Shown here: positions 17,447 to 26,284 of the stretch, in pieces | How positions within the stretch are numbered: position 1 is the first letter of the stretch | Layout: every line of letters starts with the position of its first letter | Assembly: GCF_018215265.2 (NCBI RefSeq) | Contig: NZ_CP136562.1 | Location: 3,782,001-3,846,000, forward strand | DNA from: Paenarthrobacter sp. GOM3 | Lineage (GTDB): Bacteria > Actinomycetota > Actinomycetes > Actinomycetales > Micrococcaceae | Direction of reading: 5' to 3' | Length of the DNA stretch: 64,000 bases | Notes under the pieces: generated by a model | What the model saw: the letters and a program-made list of their open reading frames with translations, nothing else | The model's database searches: none | What the model was told of the DNA's origin: nothing | Program-made: the position numbers and the translations under genes

Positions 17447-18445
17447 ATGACTGCAGTTCAGCTCGGCGACGGCCTCACGGTCAGCCCCCTCGGTTTCGGC
17501 GGAATGGCCCTGACTCCGGTGTACGGCGGAATCGACCCGGATCAGGGCCTCCAAACACTCAGGCATGCAGTGGACGCCGGTATTACGTTCATCGACACCG
17601 CAGACGTGTATGGCGCGGGCAGCAACGAAGAACTTGTGGGCAGGCTCCTGAAAGGGCGCCGCGAAGAGATCCAGGTTGCCACCAAGTTTGGAATTGAGGG
17701 CAACCCCGCGGACGGTTACACGGGAGTCCGCGGGGATGCGCCCTACATCAGGCAGGCGGCGGAAGCGAGCCTCCGCCGCCTGGACACTGACGTGATTGAC
17801 CTCTACTACATGCACCGCCGGGACCTCCGCGTTCCGATAGTGGAAACCGTGGAGGCTATGGCAGAGCTTGTTCGTGAGGGCAAGGTCCGGCACCTGGGAC
17901 TGTCCGAAGTGACAGCCGAGGAGCTCAGGCAGGCCAACGCCGTCCATCCCATTGCCGCGGTCCAGAGTGAATGGTCAATCTGGAGCAGGGATGTTGAACT
18001 CAACGTTGTTCCCGCAGCCAAGGAGCTTGGCGTTGGGTTCGTGCCGTATTCGCCGCTGGGCCGGGGATTCCTCACCGGGACCATCAACTCAAGCGACTTG
18101 GGCGAGAACGACTTCCGCCACAAGATCCCCCGTTTTGGCAACGAGGCACTGGACGCGAACCAGGCCGTAGTGGCCGCGGTTCGCGAGGTAGCCAGTGGGC
18201 TGGATGCAACTCCGGCCCAGGTAGCCCTGGCTTGGCTGTTCGCCCAAGGTCAGCGCCTTGGGATTTCCGTGGTTCCCATCCCCGGTACGCGCAAGACGCA
18301 CCGGATCGACGAGAACCTGGGGGCACTGTCCCTGCAACTGGGAACAGCACAACTTGAGGTACTCGACCAAGCTGCGGCCGCCGTCGTGGGTTCACGCTCT
18401 GCCGACCCCAACTGGGTGTCGCAGGGCCGTGAGGCAACGACGTAG
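17447..18445 (+). CDS. Aldo/keto reductase
   Basis: The 332-residue NADPH-dependent oxidoreductase has the TIM-barrel AKR signature: GFGGMALTPVYGG, the catalytic Asp and Tyr in FIDTADVYGAGSNEELVG, Lys in VATKFGI, and His in LYYMHRRD. The C-terminal cofactor stretch VVPIPGTRKTHRIDENLGA fits AKR proteins of the YakC/AKR13 type. ATG 17447 has GGAGA six bases upstream. It is followed nine bases later by the metallo-hydrolase, so the two may share a transcript. Substrate unknown. Confidence 0.92.
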   Translation: MTAVQLGDGLTVSPLGFGGMALTPVYGGIDPDQGLQTLRHAVDAGITFIDTADVYGAGSNEELVGRLLKGRREEIQVATKFGIEGNPADGYTGVRGDAPYIRQAAEASLRRLDTDVIDLYYMHRRDLRVPIVETVEAMAELVREGKVRHLGLSEVTAEELRQANAVHPIAAVQSEWSIWSRDVELNVVPAAKELGVGFVPYSPLGRGFLTGTINSSDLGENDFRHKIPRFGNEALDANQAVVAAVREVASGLDATPAQVALAWLFAQGQRLGISVVPIPGTRKTHRIDENLGALSLQLGTAQLEVLDQAAAAVVGSRSADPNWVSQGREATT

Positions 18446-18454
18446 GCTGAACCG

Positions 18455-19105
18455 ATGGATTCGCTTATTCACTCATCCCGTGATGTCACCATCCGCAGCA
18501 TTTCGGTCAGCGAGATGAACAACAATGTGTACTTGTTGACCTCGAAGTCCACAGGTGCCCAAGTGTTGATCGATGCCGCCGACGACCTTCCGGCCATTCA
18601 GCAGCTTCTGGAGGACGGCGCCGCTGATTCGTCGGCCGCCACCAAACTGGCGAGGATCGCTACCACCCACCAGCACTGGGACCACGTCCGTGCGCTGGAG
18701 GAGTTGGTGGCCGCCACCGGCGCAAGCACTTCCGCAGGAGCGGACGACGCCGATGCGTTGCCGGTTCCGGTGGATGTCCGCCTTGCCCACGGGGACGTGG
18801 AGCGGTTCGAGGGCTTCGAGCTCACGGCGGTCCACCTGCGTGGACACACCCCGGGTTCGATCGCTTTCGTTTACCAGGATCCGGACGGGCCAGCCCACAT
18901 TTTCAGTGGGGACTCGTTGTTTCCGGGAGGCGTCGGCAACACACAGAACGATCCTGCACGCTTCACTTCACTGTTGAACGACGTGTCGGAACGACTGTTC
19001 GACGCCTATCCGGACGAAACCCTGGTGCACCCCGGCCATGGATTGCCTACGACACTCGGCGCCGAGCGGCCACACCTTGAGGAGTGGCGCGCCCGGGGCT
19101 GGTAG
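18455..19105 (+). CDS. MBL-fold metallo-hydrolase
   Basis: The 216-residue protein shows the metallo-beta-lactamase fold metal motifs: THQHWDH (around residue 70), the His in HLRGHTPGS, the Asp in FSGDSLFPG, and a final His in LVHPGHGL. The pattern is of the glyoxalase II-like group, which cleaves thioesters or related bonds, but the first motif has Gln in place of the usual second His (THQHWDH rather than THxHxDH, still satisfying HxHxDH). Likely co-transcribed with the aldo/keto reductase. Confidence 0.88.
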   Translation: MDSLIHSSRDVTIRSISVSEMNNNVYLLTSKSTGAQVLIDAADDLPAIQQLLEDGAADSSAATKLARIATTHQHWDHVRALEELVAATGASTSAGADDADALPVPVDVRLAHGDVERFEGFELTAVHLRGHTPGSIAFVYQDPDGPAHIFSGDSLFPGGVGNTQNDPARFTSLLNDVSERLFDAYPDETLVHPGHGLPTTLGAERPHLEEWRARGW

Positions 19106-19110
19106 CGCAC

Positions 19111-19171
19111 TTGTGGGGCCCGCTCTGCAGGGTAATCCTCAGGAAAACCCTGCTAAGCGGGCCTCGCAACG
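19111..19171. repeat. Imperfect palindromic repeat, copy A
   Basis: TTGTGGGGCCCGCT at the left end pairs with AGCGGGCCTCGCAA at the right, and an inner GCAGGGT pairs with ACCCTGC. It lies between two convergent genes. A second copy of the same family in opposite orientation is at 21184-21244. Either a bidirectional terminator or a REP-type repeat. Confidence 0.75.
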
Positions 19172-19178
19172 CCAGAGA

Positions 19179-20906
19179 TTAGCGGCCGCGACGTTCGTTC
19201 GAAGCCGGAGCCGACGCGCGGCGAGGACCGCTGCGTGCCGGACGACCCGCACCGGAGCCACCGCGACCGGAGTTGCCGGAACCCGAACCGTAGGATCCAC
19301 CTGACGTGGCGCCCGTAGCGGAGGACCATACGGCCTTGTTTCCGCCCGTACGCGTCGAGGTAGTGGACGCCGTGCGCGGAGCCGAGGCTGAGCGCTGGCC
19401 TGTAGCCGGACGACCGCTGCGGCCGCTCTGGCCCTGCGAGCCGGGAACGTCGTTGCGGTGAGTGGAGGCAGACTTGCCCCGACCGCGTGAGCTGCGGGCG
19501 ACGTCGTCGTTCGCTGCTGCACGGCGATCCGCGCGGTTGGTGTCCGTACGAACCGGCTCAGCGGCAACCTTGCCACGTCCGTTGCGACCACCACGGCCAC
19601 CCGCGGTGGGTGCACCCTGGGTGGAACGGCGTGCGCGCTTGCGCTGTGCGTTGGCGCCAGTGGAGGTGCCGCCACCCTGCGGGGCTTTCGCCGCGAGGAG
19701 GGCTGCACGGGTGCGGGGATCGACCTTGTCGGCGATGTCGCCCACAAGCTCGGCTACCAGCGGCGAGTTGGCGGTAACGCGTTCAAACGAAACATCAACG
19801 CCGGCAGCCTTCATGAGCTTCTTGACGTCGCTCTGCTGCTCGGGAAGCGTCAGCGTGACCACGGTGCCATCGGAACCGGCGCGGGCCGTACGGCCCGAGC
19901 GGTGCAGGTATGCCTTGTGCTCTGTGGGCGGGTCCACGTGGATGACGAGTTCGACGTCGTCAACGTGCACACCGCGGGCTGCGACGTCGGTGGCCACCAG
20001 GACGCGGACGTCACCGTTGGAGAACTCAGCAAGGTTGCGGTCGCGGGCGTTCTGCGACAGGTTGCCGTGAAGGTCGACGGCGGGGATACCGGCGTCGGTG
20101 AGGGTCTTGGCAAGCTTGCGGGCGTGGTGCTTGGTCCGCATGAAGAGGACGCGGCGGCCGGCGCCGGAGGCCAGTTCAACGATGAGCTGCTTCTTGACGG
20201 TCTGGTCGTTGACCACCAGGACGTGGTGTTCCATGGTGGTGACAGCGGCCTGGGGATCGTCCACGGAGTGCGTCAGCGGATTGGACAGGTAACGGTTGAC
20301 CAGCTTGTCAACACCGTTGTCCAGCGTCGCGGAGAAGAGCAGGCGCTGACCCTGGGTGGGGGTCATGTCCATGAGCTTCTTGACTACGGGGAGGAAGCCG
20401 AGGTCGGCCATGTGGTCTGCCTCGTCCAGCACGGTGACCTCGACGGCTTCGAGGGTCAGGATGCGCTGGCGGATCAGGTCTTCGAGGCGGCCCGGGCAGG
20501 CGATGACGATGTCGACGCCGGCGCGCAGCGCCTTTTCCTGGCGTGCCTGGGAGATGCCGCCGTAGATGACCGTGGTGTTCAGGCCCATGGCCTTAGCCAA
20601 CGGCTCGATGGTGGCGTTGATCTGGGTTGCCAGTTCACGGGTGGGTGCAAGGACCAGGCCCATGGGGCGGCCCGGCTTGCGGAAATGCTTTGCTTCGCGC
20701 TCGGCCAAGCGGGCCACGAGCGGGATGGCGAAAGCGATGGTCTTACCGGAACCGGTGCGGCCACGGCCCAGCACGTCGCGACCTGCGAGGGTGTCCGGGA
20801 GGGTCTTCACCTGGATGGGGAATGCCTCTTCGATGCCGTCTGCGGCCAGGGATTCAGCAATGGGCTTGGGCGTGCCAAGGGCAGCAAAAGTAGTCATAAA
20901 CTTCAT
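19179..20906 (-). CDS. DEAD-box RNA helicase with long basic tail
   Basis: The 575-residue protein has the helicase motifs in order: Q motif (GIEEAFPIQ), Walker A GRGRTGSGKT, PTRELATQI, VLDEADHM, LFSATLDNG, then domain 2 with VLVATDVAARGVHVDDVELVIH and HRSGRTARAG. Residues after about 400 form a low-complexity Arg/Gly/Ser/Ala tail likely to bind RNA. Such helicases act in ribosome assembly or RNA decay, often in cold. The start is uncertain between ATG 20936, 20906 and 20897; 20906 is a compromise. About 340 bases separate it from the MFS gene upstream, with no gene in them. Confidence 0.92.
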   Translation of the reverse strand: MKFMTTFAALGTPKPIAESLAADGIEEAFPIQVKTLPDTLAGRDVLGRGRTGSGKTIAFAIPLVARLAEREAKHFRKPGRPMGLVLAPTRELATQINATIEPLAKAMGLNTTVIYGGISQARQEKALRAGVDIVIACPGRLEDLIRQRILTLEAVEVTVLDEADHMADLGFLPVVKKLMDMTPTQGQRLLFSATLDNGVDKLVNRYLSNPLTHSVDDPQAAVTTMEHHVLVVNDQTVKKQLIVELASGAGRRVLFMRTKHHARKLAKTLTDAGIPAVDLHGNLSQNARDRNLAEFSNGDVRVLVATDVAARGVHVDDVELVIHVDPPTEHKAYLHRSGRTARAGSDGTVVTLTLPEQQSDVKKLMKAAGVDVSFERVTANSPLVAELVGDIADKVDPRTRAALLAAKAPQGGGTSTGANAQRKRARRSTQGAPTAGGRGGRNGRGKVAAEPVRTDTNRADRRAAANDDVARSSRGRGKSASTHRNDVPGSQGQSGRSGRPATGQRSASAPRTASTTSTRTGGNKAVWSSATGATSGGSYGSGSGNSGRGGSGAGRPARSGPRRASAPASNERRGR

Positions 20907-21247
20907 GTCTTTCGGGCGGTGTCCAGTTGCGGACATCGGCCCCCGACGCCGGTTGGGCCAGGGGTTCGCCGAGGAAAAGTCAGGTGGTCTACCGATTCGC
21001 TTCAACAGCGGTGGCCGGGACCAAATGGAACGCGTTCATCGACGCAGGATGTGCCTCTCACATGAAAAATGCCCCGCCGCGTAGCCGTTCAGGCCACCTG
21101 CTTCAGGGCGTCACCGCACATCAAGTAACTCCATCTTAGCAGTGATTCGCCGGCACCCTCGCATCGGGGCACGTCAAGGGTGCGTTGCGAGGCCCGCTCA
21201 ACAGGGTTCGTGGACGGAATACCCTGCTCACCAGGCCTCACAACGGG
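20907..21247. other. Intergenic region upstream of the helicase gene
   Basis: About 340 bases with no recognisable gene. It holds the helicase promoter, probably a long untranslated leader as in cold-induced DEAD-box genes, and repeat copy B at 21184-21244. No specific promoter boxes could be assigned. Confidence 0.5.
21184..21244. repeat. Imperfect palindromic repeat, copy B
   Basis: GTTGCGAGGCCCGCT at its start is identical to the start of copy A read on the other strand, and CAGGGTT, ACCCTGC and CACAA also match. The copy ends three bases before the stop codon of the MFS gene, so it lies in that transcript's 3' end. Confidence 0.75.
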
Positions 21248-22651
21248 TCAGGGGTGGCGCGTGAGTTCGGGTTGGGGGTCGGCGGCGCCCCGGGGATCGG
21301 ATGAGCCTGAGCGAGCGGCGACCCGCGGCGCTATGACGACCCCGACGACGGCGATCACCGCCGTCAGTGCGAAGACCCCCGCAAAGGAGTTCGTCGTCGT
21401 GAAGGCCGCGAAGACGAGTCCCGTCGCGGCGAGGGACAGGGCGCCGCCCAGGGAATCGGAGATGGACATGGCCGCGCTATTGAAGCCTTGGTTCCCGGGC
21501 GTGGAGAGGGCCAAGGTCATCACGCTGAGTCGCGGGTACATGAGCCCCATCCCGCCTCCGGCAAGGATCCACCCGCCAATAGCTACCGCTGCAGGCAGGG
21601 CGAACGCAGCCGTCACCAAGGTCGAAAGAATGGCAACCAGGACCAGCGAGGCGCCGATTTTGATGGCGAGGTCGTCAGCCAGCCGTGAACCCAACCGGCC
21701 TTGGATCGCCGACGCCCCGGCCCACGCGAGCGCAGCCCCCGTCAGAGTCAGACCAGCGAACGTGGGCGTGAACGCATACCGCTCAGTCAACAGGTACGGC
21801 AGGTAGACCTCGGCGCCGAAGAACGCGGCCGACGCCAGCCCACGGACCAGGATCACACTGGGCAAACCCCGCTGGGCGGTGAGCGTCCCCCGTGGCACCA
21901 AAGGTCGCAAGGCCACCAGGGCAAGGACAAGCGCGACGACGGCTATCACCCCGCCAACGCCCGGCACCTCTGCGGACAAGTTCAGTCCCAGGACGGCGAC
22001 GGCGGCAAGGGCTGCCCACCCCATCCGGCCGAAGGCCCACGGGACGGGATCGGCTGGGGGTTCGGAGTTCATTCCGCGCACTGCGGGAACCACCATCAGC
22101 AACGCCGGAACAACCAGGCCCACGACGCCCAGGAAAACCCAGTGCCAGCTGCTCAGTTGGGCGACCACACCAGCGGCAAAGGGGCCCACCAGGGAAGGGA
22201 CCACCCAGGACGCCGCGAAGGCCGCGAAGATCTTGGGGTGCAGGGAAGGCGGGTAAACGCGCGCCACCAACACGTATAGCGCTACCGTCATAGCGCCGCC
22301 ACCGAGGCCCTGTACCAGCCGGCCAAGCACCAGGATCTCCATGGACCCTGCGGTGCCGGCAATCAGTAGGCCGAGGACAAAAAGCGCCACGGAGGAGTAA
22401 AGCGGCCCCGTCGGACCGCGACGGTCGGACCAGTTTCCCGCGCCCACCATGCCCATCACGCCGGTAGCCAACGGGCCGGCGAACGCCAGCGCATAGAGGC
22501 CGGCTCCATCCAGGTCGCGGCTCACGAGCGGCATGATGGTGGTCACCGCGAGGGACTCGAACGCGCTGAGGAAAACAAGCGCGCAAGCCCCCACAGTGGC
22601 AAGCAGGTATGGACGGCCGAGTATCCCGGCCGTTGGGGTGTCAGTGGTCAT
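21248..22651 (-). CDS. MFS efflux transporter, probably SoxR-controlled
   Basis: The 467-residue protein has at least 12 membrane helices. The MFS loop motif is seen in GNWSDRRGPTGPLYSS, and AFESLAVTTIMPLVSRDL in helix 1 is typical of proton-driven drug efflux pumps. It is divergent from a SoxR-type regulator 65 bases away, with a perfect 8-bp-arm palindrome between. In actinobacteria SoxR governs export or modification of redox-active compounds, so this pump likely exports such compounds. Substrate not readable from sequence. Confidence 0.88.
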   Translation of the reverse strand: MTTDTPTAGILGRPYLLATVGACALVFLSAFESLAVTTIMPLVSRDLDGAGLYALAFAGPLATGVMGMVGAGNWSDRRGPTGPLYSSVALFVLGLLIAGTAGSMEILVLGRLVQGLGGGAMTVALYVLVARVYPPSLHPKIFAAFAASWVVPSLVGPFAAGVVAQLSSWHWVFLGVVGLVVPALLMVVPAVRGMNSEPPADPVPWAFGRMGWAALAAVAVLGLNLSAEVPGVGGVIAVVALVLALVALRPLVPRGTLTAQRGLPSVILVRGLASAAFFGAEVYLPYLLTERYAFTPTFAGLTLTGAALAWAGASAIQGRLGSRLADDLAIKIGASLVLVAILSTLVTAAFALPAAVAIGGWILAGGGMGLMYPRLSVMTLALSTPGNQGFNSAAMSISDSLGGALSLAATGLVFAAFTTTNSFAGVFALTAVIAVVGVVIAPRVAARSGSSDPRGAADPQPELTRHP

Positions 22652-22666
22652 GGACGCTACCCTAGA

Positions 22667-22686
22667 ACCTCAACTAATGTTGAGGT
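22667..22686. promoter_or_regulatory. SoxR-type operator
   Basis: ACCTCAAC and GTTGAGGT form a perfect inverted repeat with 4 bases (TAAT) between. Sequence and symmetry match SoxR boxes (CCTCAA..TTGAGG). It lies 16 bases before the MFS start and 31 before soxR, so it can control both. Confidence 0.85.
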
Positions 22687-22716
22687 CAATCCACCACACC
22701 CTTCTCGGAGCAAGGT

Positions 22717-23172
22717 ATGACACCCGTTGACGCGCACCGGCCCATCAGCATCGGCGAGCTTTCAGAACGAAGCGGAGTGTCGCCGTCGGCCCTGCACTTT
22801 TACGAACGCAACGGGCTCATCCACGCCGAGCGGACCACTGGAAACCAACGGCGCTACCGGCGCGACACGCTCCGACGGGTCGCGTTCATCAAGACGTCCC
22901 AGCGGGTCGGACTGCCGCTCAAGGACATCCGCGAGGCGTTGGACTCCTTGCCGGACGGCCGCACCCCCACCAGGCACGACTGGGCCAAACTGTCGCTGCG
23001 CTGGCGGAAGGAGCTCGACGAACGGATCGCCGCCCTCCAACACCTGCGCAACGACCTGGACGGCTGCATCGGCTGTGGCTGCCTCAGCCTGAAGTCGTGC
23101 ACGCTGCAGAACCCGTCGGACGAACTCGGCGCGTCCGGAGCCGGCGCGCAGCGCTGGACCGCGCCGGCCTGA
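22717..23172 (+). CDS. soxR: Redox-sensitive MerR-family activator SoxR
   Basis: The 151-residue protein has the MerR DNA-binding domain (ISIGELSERSGVSPSALHFYERNGL), the dimer helix, and the SoxR [2Fe-2S] ligand set CIGCGCLSLKSC with the C-x2-C-x-C-x5-C spacing. Oxidation of the cluster by redox-cycling compounds turns such proteins into activators. It probably regulates itself and the divergent MFS pump through the shared palindrome. The C-terminal tail after the cysteines is about 20 residues longer than the enterobacterial core. Confidence 0.93.
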   Translation: MTPVDAHRPISIGELSERSGVSPSALHFYERNGLIHAERTTGNQRRYRRDTLRRVAFIKTSQRVGLPLKDIREALDSLPDGRTPTRHDWAKLSLRWRKELDERIAALQHLRNDLDGCIGCGCLSLKSCTLQNPSDELGASGAGAQRWTAPA

Positions 23173-23289
23173 CCGGCCTCCCCAGTGGGCGATGGTCCTC
23201 TCCAACGGATAACAGGGCCTTGCGGGCACCAGTGTTCGAGCGGACACTTGCCGGAGAGACTCCGGGCGTGCCATCAGGGAGGAACAGCC

Positions 23290-24642
23290 ATGAGCGCGTC
23301 AGTATCCGAACCATTGCAGGGTGCCAGCAGCAGCGGGCCCGGTTCGCCCGCGGTATCCCTAGTTTTAGCCGGCCAGCCAGACGTCCGGGCCTGGCAGGAA
23401 GACCTCTACATGGATTTCCACCGGCACCCGGAACTTGGCAACCAGGAAGTCAGGACAGCTTCAATCGTGGCCAACGAGCTGCGGAGCTGCGGGTTCGAAG
23501 TCCTCGAGAACATCGGCACAACCGGAGTTGTCGGGATCCTGAAGAACGGTGAAGGGCCCACAGTGCTTGTGCGCGCGGACATGGACGCACTGCCAGTCGC
23601 CGAGGAAACCGGCTTGGATTATGCGAGCAAGGACACCGCCCCGGACGACACGGGAACAGAAGTCCCTGTGTCCCATGCCTGCGGCCATGATGTGCATGTC
23701 GCTTGCCTTCTGGGAGCAGCGAAGTTGCTGGCCGCGGGAAGGTCCGCCTGGCAAGGGACCTTCCTGGCACTGTTCCAGCCCGCGGAGGAACTGGCCGACG
23801 GCGCCCGCAAAATGATCCACGACGGCCTGGCCGGGTTAATCCCGCAGCCCGACGTCGCTCTGGCCCAGCACGTCTTGGCGTTCCCCTCCGGGACCTTGGG
23901 CACGCGCACGGGTGCTGTCCTATCCAGCGCCGACAGCATGAGGATTACCGTGTTTGGGCGGGGAAGCCACGGATCCATGCCCCAGCTTGCGGTTGATCCG
24001 GTGATCCTGGCGTCTTCCATCGCGCTGCGCCTCCAAACCGTAGTTTCCCGTGAAGTGCCTCCCGGGGAGTTCGCCGTCCTCACCATTGGGCGAATGGCCG
24101 TCGGGTCAAAAAGCAATATCATTTCGGACCGGGCGGTACTTGAGCTGAACATCCGCACTTTCGACGACGGCATCCGTCACCTGATTCTCGAGGCGGTGAA
24201 ACGGATCGTGGCCGGTGAATGCGCTGCGGCCGGGTCGCCCCGGGAACCGGAATTCGAGCTCTACGACCACTACCCGTTGACTAAAAACGATGCTCACGTG
24301 ACGGCGAAAGTTGCTGCCGCTTTCAAAGACCATTTCGGAGACCGGGCCATTACCCTGGACCGGCAAGCGGCAAGCGAGGATTTCAGCGACATCCCAAACG
24401 CCTTTGGGATCCCATACACCTACTGGGGCATCGGTGGAACCGACCCGCAACAGTACGCGGAGGCTGCGGCCGCCGGCACCGTCTCACAGGACATCCCCGC
24501 GAACCATTCGCCCCGGTTCGCCCCCGTCATCGACCCGACCCTCCAGACGGGGACGGCCGCCGTCGTCGTTGCCGCTTTTGCGTGGCTCAAGGCACCGGCC
24601 GGCCGTGACCACGGGCCCGACCACCCGGCGGGCGGGCTTTAG
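23290..24642 (+). CDS. M20 family amidohydrolase (hippurate hydrolase-like)
   Basis: The 450-residue zinc enzyme carries the M20D motifs: VRADMDALPVAEETGL, HACGHDVH, LFQPAEELADGA, the dimer domain around GRGSHGSMP, and ASEDFSDIP near the end. This branch hydrolyses N-acyl or N-aminoacyl amides such as hippurate or auxin conjugates. ATG 23290 has GGAGGAA six bases upstream. It is 117 bases after soxR and followed by a hairpin with T-run, so it is probably its own transcript. Paralogue at 28354. Confidence 0.9.
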   Translation: MSASVSEPLQGASSSGPGSPAVSLVLAGQPDVRAWQEDLYMDFHRHPELGNQEVRTASIVANELRSCGFEVLENIGTTGVVGILKNGEGPTVLVRADMDALPVAEETGLDYASKDTAPDDTGTEVPVSHACGHDVHVACLLGAAKLLAAGRSAWQGTFLALFQPAEELADGARKMIHDGLAGLIPQPDVALAQHVLAFPSGTLGTRTGAVLSSADSMRITVFGRGSHGSMPQLAVDPVILASSIALRLQTVVSREVPPGEFAVLTIGRMAVGSKSNIISDRAVLELNIRTFDDGIRHLILEAVKRIVAGECAAAGSPREPEFELYDHYPLTKNDAHVTAKVAAAFKDHFGDRAITLDRQAASEDFSDIPNAFGIPYTYWGIGGTDPQQYAEAAAAGTVSQDIPANHSPRFAPVIDPTLQTGTAAVVVAAFAWLKAPAGRDHGPDHPAGGL

Positions 24643-24644
24643 GC

Positions 24645-24667
24645 GCTTTTGCCGAAACGGCAAAAGC
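24645..24667 (+). terminator. Hairpin terminator after the M20 gene
   Basis: CTTTTGCCG and CGGCAAAAG form a perfect 9-bp stem with a 3-base AAA loop, starting three bases after the M20 stop. No T-run follows, but the A/T-rich base of the stem and its position fit a terminator. Confidence 0.65.
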
Positions 24668-24705
24668 CGTTGCCTTGAGCGCGTCGCGCACGGCACGCTT
24701 GGGTC

Positions 24706-25434
24706 ATGACTGAACACACGCACGACGCCGGCACCCACCAGCACGGCGACCACACCCATGATGGTGCCCAACAGACCGGGCTCAACCTCCACGAAGACGC
24801 TGACAATGCCGTGGACATGTGGGACGGCATGTACCGGGAGCGGGCGAAAATCTGGAGCGGGAACCCCAACCCGCAGTTGGTTGCCGAGGTCACGGGTTTG
24901 CGGCCGGGCAAGGCCTTGGATCTGGGCTCCGGAGAGGGCGGGGACGCGATCTGGTTGGCAGCGCAAGGCTGGACCGTTACGGCACTGGACGTGTCCGCCG
25001 TCGCGCTTGAACGGGCAGCAGCCCACGCTGCGGAAACTGGGTACGCGGACCGGATCACCTGGCAGCAGCAGGACCTCACGGAATGGGCGCCGCAGCCTGA
25101 ATTCGATCTGGTGTCAGCCCATTTCCTGCACTCCCCCTTGTTGCCGTGGCAGGACTCCGCTGTAAAGGCCGCAACTGCTGTGGTGCCCGGCGGAACGCTG
25201 TTGATCGTGGGGCACCACCCACAGGGGCTGCCGGAGTGGAGCCATCACCACGATTCCGGCATGTTCTTCACCCCGGAGCAACTGGCCGCTGAGCTCGGCA
25301 TGGACAACGGCGACAACTGGCAGGTAGAGGTGTTGGACGAAAGGAAGCGCGCAGTGTCCGGGCCCAACGGCGAAGCCGGAACCACCTTGGACGCCGTCCT
25401 CAAGGCCACCAAACTGAGCCAGGGGCGCGGCTGA
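24706..25434 (+). CDS. Class I SAM-dependent methyltransferase with His-rich N-terminus
   Basis: The 242-residue protein has the Rossmann methyltransferase signature ALDLGSGEGGDAIWLAAQG, then VTALDVSAVALERA and FDLVSAHFLHSPLLPW. The first 25 residues contain six histidines in H-T-H and H-Q-H-G-D-H clusters, a possible metal site. The substrate is unknown; similar proteins are often named tellurite or thiopurine methyltransferases, with no proof here. A hairpin at 25477 follows. Confidence 0.87.
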   Translation: MTEHTHDAGTHQHGDHTHDGAQQTGLNLHEDADNAVDMWDGMYRERAKIWSGNPNPQLVAEVTGLRPGKALDLGSGEGGDAIWLAAQGWTVTALDVSAVALERAAAHAAETGYADRITWQQQDLTEWAPQPEFDLVSAHFLHSPLLPWQDSAVKAATAVVPGGTLLIVGHHPQGLPEWSHHHDSGMFFTPEQLAAELGMDNGDNWQVEVLDERKRAVSGPNGEAGTTLDAVLKATKLSQGRG

Positions 25435-25476
25435 CGACGAAGCCAGCGGGCTAAACGCATATACGCCCGAGAGAAG

Positions 25477-25504
25477 GGCCGTTGGCAATGGCTTGCCAAC
25501 GGCC
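25477..25504. terminator. Bidirectional hairpin terminator
   Basis: GGCCGTTGGCAA and TTGCCAACGGCC form a perfect 12-bp stem with a 4-base loop, 42 bases after the methyltransferase stop. It also lies beyond the lipoprotein genes on the other strand. Confidence 0.75.
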
Positions 25505-25641
25505 GCCCATGAGGGTAGACGTCGCATCACTCTCTGATCTGTGGACTCACGAGAAGTGGATATGGTGGCGCATCCGGCTGTCAGCAGCAGGAGGGCGCTG
25601 GCCGAGAGAGCAATCGCCGTCAGCCTGCACCGATTCAGCAC
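25505..25641 (-). pseudogene. Remnant of a second lipoprotein gene
   Basis: From GTG 25641 the minus strand encodes a convincing lipoprotein signal (LTAIALSASALLLLTAGC) just 26 bases after an intact lipoprotein gene, but what follows has no lipoprotein-like body and runs through a terminator hairpin into antisense of the methyltransferase. It looks like the 5' stump of a tandem lipoprotein paralogue. A short functional peptide is less likely. Confidence 0.4.
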
Positions 25642-25667
25642 AGAGGGAACGCGCGCTGTCGGAGGTT

Positions 25668-26261
25668 CTACTTTCCAGTCTCAGTGGGAGCAGCGCTTGC
25701 TTCCTGCCTATCGAGCTCTTTGTAGATGGCGTGTTGGTCTCCTGCGACGCAGACGGTGTCCATCCCCAAACTGGAGCCCCGTACGTTCGCGGTGAAGGAC
25801 ACCAAGTGTCCGCCGTTCTGATTGGCGTAGAGGTCGATGAGACCCGGGTCCTTGGGGTTGGTTTCGACTCGGGTGGTGAAGCCCCTGGATTCCCAAAACT
25901 TCTTGACAACTTCTACGGACGCTTCCAGATCCACGGGATCGAGGGTTTGACTCAGGATGCGGTAATTCACCCCGTCTTTGCCGTCATCGGTGGTGCACGA
26001 ACTGTTCCGGAGGTTTTTGTCTTCCCATTTCTGGGTTCCGATGGTTTGTTGGGTTTCGGTTTTGAAGGCGTGGAGGTCGGTGAGCGCTTGTTTGAGTTCT
26101 TCGACTTGGGCTTTGACGGTTGCGGGGTCGCTGGGGTTGTTTGAGCCGGTCATGGGGTTCTCCGTGGTGGTGGGGGTGCAGGCGCTTAGCGCGATGGCCG
26201 TGAAGACCACTGCGGCGAGGATACGGCCGGTCTTGTGCCGGTTTTTTGGTTCGTGGGGCAT
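25668..26261 (-). CDS. Lipoprotein of unknown function
   Basis: The 197-residue precursor has a basic N-terminus and lipobox (ILAAVVFTAIALSAC), then a Thr/Asn/Pro-rich linker and a domain with NSSCTTDDGKDGVNYRILSQTLDP and DTVCVAGDQHAIYKEL, whose two cysteines may form a disulfide. I do not recognise the family; such tandem lipoproteins are frequent in Arthrobacter. ATG 26261 is chosen because AGGAAGA lies nine bases upstream, whereas GTG 26270 directly abuts it. The upstream gene is truncated, so this may survive from a broken operon. Confidence 0.75.
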   Translation of the reverse strand: MPHEPKNRHKTGRILAAVVFTAIALSACTPTTTENPMTGSNNPSDPATVKAQVEELKQALTDLHAFKTETQQTIGTQKWEDKNLRNSSCTTDDGKDGVNYRILSQTLDPVDLEASVEVVKKFWESRGFTTRVETNPKDPGLIDLYANQNGGHLVSFTANVRGSSLGMDTVCVAGDQHAIYKELDRQEASAAPTETGK

Positions 26262-26284
26262 GGGGTTCACTCTTCCTGGGTTGT

